Shown: positions 1 to 5,316 of the stretch, piece after piece
Layout: every line of letters starts with the position of its first letter
Position numbering within the stretch: position 1 is the stretch's first letter
Source: Cyanobacteria bacterium UBA2566
GTDB lineage: Bacteria > Cyanobacteriota > Cyanobacteriia > Cyanobacteriales > Desertifilaceae
Length of the DNA stretch: 13,771 nucleotides
Assembly: GCA_002340255.1 (NCBI GenBank)
Contig: DDLS01000207.1
Span: 1 to 13,771 of the forward strand
Reading direction: 5' to 3'
Translations under genes and position numbers: made by a program
The notes under the pieces: model-generated
Databases searched by the model: none
The model's input: the letters and a program-made list of their open reading frames with translations, nothing else
What the model was told of the DNA's origin: nothing

Positions 1-16
1 GACGTAAATTTACGTC
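1..16. repeat. Perfect 16-bp palindrome
   Basis: GACGTAAATTTACGTC is identical to its reverse complement over all 16 bases. It lies at the left edge of the window in A+T-rich DNA with no gene over it. It could be an operator, a recombinase site or the end of a longer repeat that starts outside the window. The sequence shows only the symmetry. Confidence 0.5.
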
Positions 17-41
17 GTAATCTTAGGAATAAGTAGGAGGT

Positions 42-122
42 ATGGGAGAAGAGAGAGATAAAGTTTTTTTTGCTTTCTTCTCACAGAAAGTCCCCTGCCA
101 GCTACCCGAACAAGGGAAATAA
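42..122 (+). other. Doubtful 26-codon ORF after AGGAGG
   Basis: A 26-residue frame opens with ATG at 42 and stops at TAA 120-122. A perfect AGGAGG (35-40) stands upstream but only one base from the ATG, which is too close for normal initiation. The last third of the frame runs into the left arm of the inverted repeat at 92-230. I do not regard it as a gene, and record it because the Shine-Dalgarno match is unusual in an otherwise empty stretch. Confidence 0.12.
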
Positions 123-230
123 TATCAGCTCAAGTGACAGTAGTCAGGGACGAAGTATGAGCCGATAGGGAACCCTTGACGGATAGAACGAGCTGATTAG
201 TCTATATTTATTCGGGTAGTTCGGCAGGGG
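92..230. ncRNA. Candidate structured RNA (nested inverted repeats)
   Basis: Three nested helices can be drawn. The outer helix pairs 92-99 with 223-230 (8 bp) and 102-110 with 211-219 (9 bp), separated by a 2x3 internal loop. The middle helix pairs 124-131 with 190-197 (8 bp perfect). The inner helix pairs 143-149 with 173-180 (7 bp with one bulged base). Between outer and middle helices lies a symmetric 13x13 internal loop. The rod with a central bubble recalls the shape of 6S RNA, but I see no sequence match to 6S or to any other RNA family I know. The strand is unknown. An alternative is a MITE-like repeat with terminal inverted repeats, although no target duplication is visible. Confidence 0.45.
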
Positions 231-296
231 AATAAATAGTATAACTTTACCCATTTCAAACTGGAATATCAATAGCTTTCACTAATTAATAAAATG

Positions 297-349
297 TACA
301 ATAATCAGTTTCACTTAACTGCAATAGTGTTATGTAGTCATTAAGTGAA
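297..349 (+). promoter_or_regulatory. Putative promoter and 9-bp inverted-repeat operator
   Basis: TTCACTTAA at 310-318 is matched exactly in reverse by TTAAGTGAA at 341-349, with 22 bases between. A -10-like TACAAT lies at 297-302 with no good -35, so transcription starting from it would begin close to the left arm. The right arm ends nine bases before the ATG of the gene at 359. This placement suits binding by a regulator, possibly the product of that gene, but nothing in the sequence identifies the binder. Confidence 0.4.
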
Positions 350-358
350 GAAAAGACT

Positions 359-1009
359 ATGAAATTATCAGAAGAATTCGCCAAAGTCATTATCCAAGCA
401 GAGAGGACAACTGTTCGTTTCTTTGATGGATTAGAGGTTGACGGTTACCGGATGCCTGATGGTGAGTTTCGGGTCAGTCTTACTGGTGCGAGTGAAGTCC
501 TTGGCTATGCCAAAAATTGGCTAGGGCGAGTATTAAGTAAAAGCGGTAACCCGGTCAAAGTCTTGCAGGCTATGGGTTTCACGGGAAAAATCCAAAAAGT
601 GGTAACCCAGTCAATCCAAGGTGGCGGTAGGGAGGTACAGACAATTGGGCTGCGTGATTTTAACCGCCTCATTGTTTATGCTTCTGCTGACGGGAAAGAA
701 TCAGCATTAGCCTTGCAGCTTGCCTTGACTGAGCTTTCGTTGGCAGATTTCTTCCGAGATGCTTTCGGCGAAACCCCTCTTACCATTGACGAGAAGCGCC
801 GTATATTTTATGAAACTTATGCAGCAACAATTAGCCCTGATGACTGGAGAGCGATGGACAAAGAAGAGATTCTTGCTCTAGCTTTTCCCGGAGATGAACC
901 TCACTTAGCTTGGGTTCCTGGAACCAGTAATATTATTCAGACTATTCCCTTCACTAAGATTACCAAAAAAAAGACCTCATTATGGGGTCTTTTAGTAATT
1001 GGAGGCTAG
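359..1009 (+). CDS. Cyanobacterial accessory protein, unknown function
   Basis: This gene encodes a 216-residue soluble protein with no signal peptide or membrane helix. The stretch from about residue 19 (RFFDGLEVDGYRMPDGEFRV) to residue 150 has the look of small cyanobacterial proteins found near phage-type integrases, and its order recalls Bro-N or antirepressor-like DNA-binding proteins: a beta-rich start, a LGYAKNWL helix, then an IGLRDFNRLI strand-helix. I cannot assign it to a named family with confidence. The start at 359 is preceded by a purine-rich GTGAAGAAAAG but no clear Shine-Dalgarno. The last 15 or so codons run through a transcription terminator at 969-993, so the native C-terminus may have been shorter and extended by loss of a stop. 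It converges with the recombinase downstream. A regulatory role in the island is inference. Confidence 0.7.
   Translation: MKLSEEFAKVIIQAERTTVRFFDGLEVDGYRMPDGEFRVSLTGASEVLGYAKNWLGRVLSKSGNPVKVLQAMGFTGKIQKVVTQSIQGGGREVQTIGLRDFNRLIVYASADGKESALALQLALTELSLADFFRDAFGETPLTIDEKRRIFYETYAATISPDDWRAMDKEEILALAFPGDEPHLAWVPGTSNIIQTIPFTKITKKKTSLWGLLVIGG
965..993. terminator. Bidirectional terminator inside the end of the 359 gene
   Basis: AAAAGACCTC (969-978) pairs with GGGGTCTTTT (984-993) around a 5-base loop, with one wobble. On the minus strand the hairpin is followed by eight T residues (the A run at 965-972), a textbook rho-independent terminator for the recombinase gene. On the plus strand the T tract is four bases, so it is weaker for the 359 gene. 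It lies within the coding frame of that gene. Confidence 0.8.
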
Positions 1010-1057
1010 GAGAAAACGCTCTTTTTTCTCAGATATTTGTTTCCATTCTAACCAACC

Positions 1058-2629
1058 TTAGCCAATCCTGGGGAGGTCGTCATTTCCTCCTAGGAGTTCG
1101 TTTAGTCTGGCGTTCTCCTTCTTCAGGAAGAGAATGGTTTCCTGAGCTTGCTGTAGCTTCTGTTTGAGTTCAGCAATTTCAGCATCCTTGTTTACCTTCC
1201 GTCTCAGAAGGCCCCTTTTATTTTTAATTGATTGATGCCCTTTATAAGTGGTGTCATTCATTAAAGTGGAATGCCCAAGGCTTGCAGACCTCTGGTCTAC
1301 TGTTAGACCTGAGATGATGCCATGATAATTAGCCAAGTGTCTTAAGGCATGAGTTTGAGTGAAGCCTTGTCCGCCAACTTGTTTGATAAACCGAGACAGT
1401 TTCTGTCTTAGCCGTGTCTGATAAACCTCTTTGACGGTTGACGGTGGACTATCAGCTTTAGGGATACACTCAGGCATCTTCACTTCTGGGTCTTTTACTC
1501 CTAACAACTCAATCAGGTTAGGGTAATCTGGGTGAATCATTGGACGGGCAATACGTCCCCCGGTCTTGATAGTCACCCAGTGGTTTTTACCGCTAGTATC
1601 AGTAATCCAAAACCCATCGGTCAGCACAATTTCATGCCATTGGTTACTTGGATCGGATAATGCAGGAACTGTTTCTCCATCAATAGTGACGGGCTTATAC
1701 AAATTCAAGATAGCCTTGAATTCAGAACAACGGAGTCCGTAAATTAGGTTGATACAAATAGCCTTGAACCATGATTTACGAGAGTCAATATTTCGCCACT
1801 GAGCCTTAGTTAGCTCATAACCATTGAGTCCCAAAACCCTAGCCCTGAAGTCTAGAAAAGTTTCTAGGTCGATGGTCTGCTCTTTGTTCTTTTTGACGAC
1901 TCGGATAGTCCCAAAATGCGATTGTACTTTGGACAATTCTTTGTCAAGTCGAGTATCCCTTAGAAGCTTACAACATGAACTATAAGCATGTCTGAACCCT
2001 TTAGAACAGAGAGTCTGATTCCCAGAGATGGACTTGATCAACTGTTCCCAATTACGGGTAAGCTCGGAGATGATGTTCTCTCCAGTCAGCCTGAGTTCTG
2101 GGTTGAGCTTTTTATGGTATTGCCCATAAGCATCATGGTATCCAGCTAGAGTGTTAGTTTTAAGCCTCTCATCACTTCTATCTCTACCACACTTGTCGTA
2201 GCCATTGAGGTAATTGGCTTTTACAACCTCAATGGCATTCCCGATAGTAGTGATGTCATTTTCAAGGGATACAGCCCCCTTGATTTGTGTCTCATACCAT
2301 AACCAGAACTCGCTTTCTGTCTCACATTCATTGAGTTTGTGAGCCACAAATAGAGCCTTAGCTAGGGCATTGACGCAACCATCGCGAGTGAATGACTCGT
2401 TACAGGAATTGTTAACCGTTGCTGGTTTGGTAGCGGTCTTGAACCGGAGATACAGTCGGTTACCGCTACTAACAATCCGAACACCCCTGGAGGTACTCTT
2501 CTGGCAAGCCTTAAGGTAAGTCCTCACCAGTTCGTGGTCTACCTTCTTGGATGGGTCAATCTGGTTAGAGTGGAAATACTCATTTGCCAGAGACCATGCT
2601 TGTTTTATGTAGGTTTCCATGTTCAACAC
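1058..2629 (-). CDS. Tyrosine recombinase / phage-type integrase
   Basis: This is a site-specific recombinase of the tyrosine (lambda integrase) family, which cuts and joins DNA through a covalent tyrosine intermediate. The catalytic set is visible, counted from the GTG at 2629: Arg300 in YGLRCSE, His427 and Arg430 in HALRH, His453 in LGHS, and Tyr462 nine residues later in TTYKGH. The first 220 or so residues form the arm-binding and core-binding part. After the tyrosine there is an unusual tail of about 60 residues whose second half (about 483-518) is a heptad coiled coil, probably for oligomerisation. An in-frame ATG at 2620 gives 520 residues and is an equally good start; no Shine-Dalgarno decides between them. 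The gene sits next to a tRNA 3'-end-like sequence, as integrases of genomic islands do. Which element it mobilises cannot be seen. Confidence 0.93.
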   Translation of the reverse strand: MLNMETYIKQAWSLANEYFHSNQIDPSKKVDHELVRTYLKACQKSTSRGVRIVSSGNRLYLRFKTATKPATVNNSCNESFTRDGCVNALAKALFVAHKLNECETESEFWLWYETQIKGAVSLENDITTIGNAIEVVKANYLNGYDKCGRDRSDERLKTNTLAGYHDAYGQYHKKLNPELRLTGENIISELTRNWEQLIKSISGNQTLCSKGFRHAYSSCCKLLRDTRLDKELSKVQSHFGTIRVVKKNKEQTIDLETFLDFRARVLGLNGYELTKAQWRNIDSRKSWFKAICINLIYGLRCSEFKAILNLYKPVTIDGETVPALSDPSNQWHEIVLTDGFWITDTSGKNHWVTIKTGGRIARPMIHPDYPNLIELLGVKDPEVKMPECIPKADSPPSTVKEVYQTRLRQKLSRFIKQVGGQGFTQTHALRHLANYHGIISGLTVDQRSASLGHSTLMNDTTYKGHQSIKNKRGLLRRKVNKDAEIAELKQKLQQAQETILFLKKENARLNELLGGNDDLPRIG

Positions 2630-2664
2630 ACTTTCAACACATTTTCAAGGTTCAGTGTGTTGAA
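2622..2664. repeat. Three TTCAACACA boxes at the integrase start
   Basis: The 9-mer TTCAACACA occurs at 2622-2630 and 2633-2641 in direct orientation, 11 bp apart (about one helical turn), and once inverted at 2656-2664. All three copies are exact. The first overlaps the GTG start of the integrase and the others lie just upstream. The arrangement fits autoregulation of the integrase or arm-type binding sites beside the attachment site. Function is inferred from position and spacing. Confidence 0.6.
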
Positions 2665-2687
2665 ATGTATGTAAACCAGGGCTTTTA

Positions 2688-2708
2688 GTCTACGCTATCG
2701 CGTTAGCG
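2688..2708. repeat. Short REP-like hairpin before the tRNA-like fragment
   Basis: CGCTATCGCGTTAGCG contains the stem CGCTA/TAGCG and resembles the CGCTA...TAGCG type of dispersed cyanobacterial intergenic repeat. It is immediately followed by the tRNA-like 3' end at 2721. Whether it is part of a decayed tRNA anticodon arm or a separate repeat is not clear. Confidence 0.3.
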
Positions 2709-2720
2709 GTTCGGTGAAAC

Positions 2721-2745
2721 ACGAGTTCGAGTCTCGCCATCCGCA
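2721..2745 (+). pseudogene. tRNA 3'-end fragment, candidate attachment site
   Basis: ACGAG-TTCGAGT-CTCGC reads as a T arm (four of five stem pairs, canonical TTCGA loop), followed by a seven-base acceptor strand CATCCGC and discriminator A. A matching 5' acceptor (GCGGATG) is not found in the 80 bases upstream, so this is not a complete tRNA gene. A tRNA 3' end 90 bp beyond an integrase start is what an attL/attR copy left by integration looks like. The acceptor resembles tRNA-His or a tRNA-Gly, but the identity is uncertain. Confidence 0.5.
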
Positions 2746-3143
2746 TGAGATAAAGATGAATGGGAGGCTGGCTATTTCTTGCTCGCAAGGCAAAGCCACA
2801 CGCCCCTCAAACCCTTGCGGGGAAAACTATGCCTAAAATAACCATAACACCCCCAAATGGATAAGCAAGAAATAGGTCAAGCCATAGATAACTTATATCC
2901 CACATTCGGCACGACAAAACGTAGTATAAATAGCTCTGGCAACTTGAGTGAGTATGGAGGCTCAATAAAAATTGAAAAGTAATGGGGGATTGTATGACTC
3001 AAAACCCAGTTGGTGTCAAGAGTGGCTCCTGAAGCCAATTAATCCCTAAAACAGCTCACCACCAAATATTTGGAGCACGAGTCAAAAAGGTAGCTTTGGT
3101 AAAGCTTCTAGCCATTTGGATAGCGTTAGTTTATAATATGAGA
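2746..3143. other. Gene-free spacer with several hairpins
   Basis: No convincing gene is present; the best frame is 26 codons from ATG 2757. Several dyads are visible. CTATTTCTTGCT (2772-2783) pairs perfectly with AGCAAGAAATAG (2864-2875), and GGCT (2766-2769) with AGCC (2880-2883) can extend it. Inside lies CGCAAGG (2784-2790) pairing with CCTTGCG (2813-2819). Further on are TGGCT/AGCCA (3023-3037), the palindrome CCAAATATTTGG (3062-3073) and AGCTTT/AAAGCT (3092-3106). The stretch is bounded by two tRNA-like 3' ends and lacks HIP1. It may be the remnant of an older insertion or encode a structured RNA. Confidence 0.4.
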
Positions 3144-3168
3144 GTGGGTTCGATTCCTCCTACCCGCT
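3144..3168 (+). pseudogene. Degenerate tRNA-Gly-like 3' end
   Basis: GTGGG-TTCGATT-CCTCC followed by TACCCGC and T matches the 3' half of cyanobacterial tRNA-Gly(UCC) as I remember it, but the T stem has a mismatch and a wobble. No matching 5' acceptor (GCGGGTA) lies at tRNA distance upstream. It is therefore a fragment or decayed copy rather than a working tRNA. It marks the point after which HIP1 sites and housekeeping genes begin, so it may be an attachment-site scar at the right edge of the island. Confidence 0.5.
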
Positions 3169-3205
3169 TGCTCAAGACCTGACCCATTGATATGGGGCAA
3201 CCGTC

Positions 3206-4315
3206 ATGTCCAGCGAAATCGAAGAGCGTGCCCAATTCTCCCAGATCCGCTATGGTCAGTGTTGGGAAGATGCTGAGATCCTCCTGGAAGGGTTAGCGAT
3301 TCAACCGGGAGATACCTGCTTATCGATCGCCTCAGCCGGTGATAATACTCTGGCTCTGTTGACGCGATCGCCAGAGCGAGTCATTGCCCTAGACCTGAGT
3401 TTAGCACAACTAGCCTGTTTAGAATTGCGGGTCGCAGCCTATCGCTGTTTAACTCATCCAGAGCTATTATCTCTGATGGGTAGCACCACTGAAAGTACAG
3501 AACCCACAACCAAACAAACCCTGTATCAGCGCTGCTGTCCTCACCTTTCCCCCACAGTAAAACAGTTTTGGGACGATCGCCTGCAATTGATTGCCATGGG
3601 AATCGGAAATAGCGGTAAATTTGAGCGCTACTTTGAGATTTTCCGCCGCTATATTTTACCCTTAGTTCATGGCAAAAAACAGATTAACCAACTCTTGAAA
3701 GGAGGAACCCTAGAAGAGCGTGAATTATTTTATAATCAGGTTTGGAATAGCCGACGATGGCGATGGATGTTTCGCCTATTTTTCTCTCGCACGGTAATGG
3801 GAAACTTAGGGCGGGACCCCAGTTTTTTCCAATATGTAAAGGCCAATGTCGCTGAACGAATTTTCGATCGCGCTGAATACGCCCTAACTCAACTCAACCC
3901 AGCAGATAATCCCTATTTACAATGGATTTTAACCGGTCATCATACGACTGCACTACCCTATGCTCTGCGTCCAGAACATTTTGATACGATTCGTGCTAAC
4001 CTCGATCGCCTAGAATGGCATCAGTGTTCTGTAGAAGCCTTTCTCGATGGGTTACCCAACCAGACAATCGATCGCTATAATCTCAGTGATATGTTTGAAT
4101 ATATGTCTTTAGACTCCTATCACCAGATTCTGGCAAAACTGATTCAAAAAGGCCGTAAGGGAGGCAGGTTAGCCTATTGGAACTTATTGGTTCCCCGCCA
4201 TTGTTCCCCAGAATGGTCTAATCAAATTCGCCCTCTTTCTGATTTAGCTCATCATCTGTACGATCGAGATAAGGCATTTTTTTATAGCGCCTTTCATGTA
4301 GAGGAAATTGTATAG
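3206..4315 (+). CDS. DUF3419 / BtaA-like SAM-dependent 3-amino-3-carboxypropyl transferase
   Basis: This 369-residue soluble enzyme belongs to the DUF3419 family, whose characterised member BtaA moves the 3-amino-3-carboxypropyl group of S-adenosylmethionine onto diacylglycerol in the first step of betaine-lipid synthesis. Family signatures are IRYGQCWEDAEILLEGL (residues 14-30), the SAM-binding SAGDN at 43-47 followed by acidic Asp63 in IALDLS, a later YNLSDMFEYMS and the WNLLVPR segment near the C-terminus. Length is slightly below the usual 400 or so. The ATG at 3206 is the first good start; a GGGG lies nine bases upstream. No btaB-like methyltransferase is adjacent, so betaine-lipid production is not supported by context and the true acceptor is open. 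HIP1 at 3364 suggests a resident gene. It converges with the peroxiredoxin gene. Confidence 0.82.
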   Translation: MSSEIEERAQFSQIRYGQCWEDAEILLEGLAIQPGDTCLSIASAGDNTLALLTRSPERVIALDLSLAQLACLELRVAAYRCLTHPELLSLMGSTTESTEPTTKQTLYQRCCPHLSPTVKQFWDDRLQLIAMGIGNSGKFERYFEIFRRYILPLVHGKKQINQLLKGGTLEERELFYNQVWNSRRWRWMFRLFFSRTVMGNLGRDPSFFQYVKANVAERIFDRAEYALTQLNPADNPYLQWILTGHHTTALPYALRPEHFDTIRANLDRLEWHQCSVEAFLDGLPNQTIDRYNLSDMFEYMSLDSYHQILAKLIQKGRKGGRLAYWNLLVPRHCSPEWSNQIRPLSDLAHHLYDRDKAFFYSAFHVEEIV

Positions 4316-4325
4316 TGAGGGGGTA

Positions 4326-4388
4326 AGAAACCGGGTTTCTATTCCTGTGAACAAGGACACTAGATGTAAAAGTAGAAACCCGGTTTCT
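4326..4388. terminator. Inverted pair of AGAAACCSGGTTTCT palindromes between convergent genes
   Basis: AGAAACCGGGTTTCT (4326-4340) is the exact reverse complement of AGAAACCCGGTTTCT (4374-4388), giving a 15-bp stem with a 33-base loop. Each arm is also almost self-complementary. The unit resembles a dispersed repeat common between genes in filamentous cyanobacteria. Its place between the stops of two converging genes fits a bidirectional terminator, though there is no long T tract. Confidence 0.6.
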
Positions 4389-4402
4389 CGGTTGCGAGAT
4401 CG

Positions 4403-5134
4403 CTAGGAAGCGAAGTAAGCCGCTAAATCTTCTGAACCGCCAATATGTTGACCGTCGATGAAGACTTGGGGAACCGTAATTTTGCCGGTAATCGCTTGAA
4501 GAGAACGGGTGCTTACAGCATCGGCGAGTACGATTTCTTCGTATTCTAATCCCTTTTCTTGCAGCACAGCTTTGGCTTTGGCGCAGAAAGGACAGCCGAC
4601 TTTAGTAAATAGAGACACCATTTTTGGCTTAACGGCGTTGGGATTGATATATTTGAGCATCGTTTCTGCGTCGGAAACCTCGAAAGGATCGCCAGGTTTT
4701 TCCGGTTCGATGAACATTTTGTCAATGGTTTTATCTTTGACGAGCATGGAGTAGCGCCAAGAGCGTTGACCAAACCCTAGGTCTTGTTTGTTTACTAACA
4801 TGCCCATTCCAGCACTGAAGTCTCCGTTGCCGTCAGGAATGAAGGTGATTTTATCGGCTTTTTGATCTTTCGCCCAAGCATCCATTACGAAGGTGTCGTT
4901 AACGGATACGCAGATAATTTCATCAACTCCGTTTGCTTTGAAAACGTCCGCAAGTTCGTTATATCCGGGAACATGGGTAGAGGAGCAGGTAGGGGTGAAG
5001 GCTCCGGGAAGAGAGAAGACAATAACCGTTTTACCACCAAATAGCTCATCAGTACTGATGTCTTTCCATTCGTTGTTGACGCGAGCGCGGAAGCTGATGT
5101 TGGGTACGGTTTGGCCTTCTTTATTCTGCAACAT
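4403..5134 (-). CDS. Hybrid peroxiredoxin-glutaredoxin (Prx5-Grx fusion)
   Basis: This enzyme reduces hydrogen peroxide and alkyl hydroperoxides, with the fused glutaredoxin domain recycling the oxidised site using glutathione. Residues 1-165 are a Prx5-type thioredoxin fold with the active-site segment PGAFTPTCSSTHVPGY and peroxidatic Cys50. Residues about 170-243 are a glutaredoxin with Cys181-Pro-Phe-Cys184 and the VPQVFIDGQHIGG glutathione-binding stretch. The length of 243 matches known hybrid peroxiredoxins. The ATG at 5134 has a good Shine-Dalgarno on the minus strand (AGGAGAT, 5143-5149, eight bases away). The protein has no signal peptide, so it should be cytosolic. It is transcribed away from aspS from a strong promoter with operator-like dyads, which suggests regulation by a redox-responsive repressor. 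Confidence 0.95.
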   Translation of the reverse strand: MLQNKEGQTVPNISFRARVNNEWKDISTDELFGGKTVIVFSLPGAFTPTCSSTHVPGYNELADVFKANGVDEIICVSVNDTFVMDAWAKDQKADKITFIPDGNGDFSAGMGMLVNKQDLGFGQRSWRYSMLVKDKTIDKMFIEPEKPGDPFEVSDAETMLKYINPNAVKPKMVSLFTKVGCPFCAKAKAVLQEKGLEYEEIVLADAVSTRSLQAITGKITVPQVFIDGQHIGGSEDLAAYFAS

Positions 5135-5164
5135 AAGTGTTGATCTCCTGATAGACAGCTAAAA

Positions 5165-5214
5165 CGAAGTCGTTATGAATTTGGATTGATTCAATCATAC
5201 TCATAATGACTTCG
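5165..5214. promoter_or_regulatory. Nested operator-like dyads over the peroxiredoxin promoter
   Basis: CGAAGTCGTTATGA (5165-5178) and TCATAATGACTTCG (5201-5214) form a 14-bp inverted repeat with one mismatch. Inside it is a second dyad, GATTGA-T-TCAATC (5184-5196), with perfect arms. The outer right arm lies between -35 and -10, the inner dyad covers the -10 and start site, and the outer left arm is in the early leader. Because one outer arm lies upstream of the expected start, the repeat cannot fold in the mRNA, so it should act as DNA. A PerR/Fur-type repressor would be the obvious candidate for a peroxiredoxin, but I cannot identify the binder. Confidence 0.6.
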
Positions 5215-5223
5215 AGTTGTCAA
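5194..5223 (-). promoter_or_regulatory. Promoter of the peroxiredoxin-glutaredoxin gene
   Basis: On the minus strand a perfect -35 TTGACA (5223-5218) is followed after 18 bases by TATGAT (5199-5194), a near-consensus -10. Transcription would start near 5187, giving a leader of about 50 bases with the AGGAGAT ribosome site. This is the best housekeeping-sigma promoter in the window. Confidence 0.7.
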
Positions 5224-5263
5224 GGAAAAATTTTTGGATCGTTCAGTACCGTCATTCTTGTTG

Positions 5264-5316
5264 GATAATGGGGAAGTTGTGTTAAGCAAGAACTCTACTG
5301 AACGCTAGGAACCACC
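5264..5316 (+). promoter_or_regulatory. Possible aspS promoter -10 and ribosome site
   Basis: GATAAT at 5264-5269 is a plausible -10 with TTG just before it and a poor -35 (GTTCAG, 5241-5246, 17 bases upstream). AGGA at 5307-5310 stands six bases before the aspS ATG and supports that start. The promoter call is tentative. Confidence 0.4.

Noticed and set aside
42..122. 26-codon frame behind a perfect AGGAGG
   Set aside because: The spacing to ATG is one base, the frame runs into the inverted repeat, and the peptide shows no recognisable feature.
92..230. Group I or group II intron, or retron msr-msd
   Set aside because: None of the conserved intron core elements or a domain V hairpin can be found, and no reverse transcriptase is encoded in the window.
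2673..2745. A complete tRNA gene ending at 2745
   Set aside because: The T arm and acceptor 3' strand are good, but no matching 5' acceptor, D arm or 7-base anticodon loop is found in the preceding 75 bases.
2757..2837. 26-codon frame MNGRLAISCSQGK...
   Set aside because: No ribosome site, no similarity I recognise, and it overlaps stems of the hairpin cluster.
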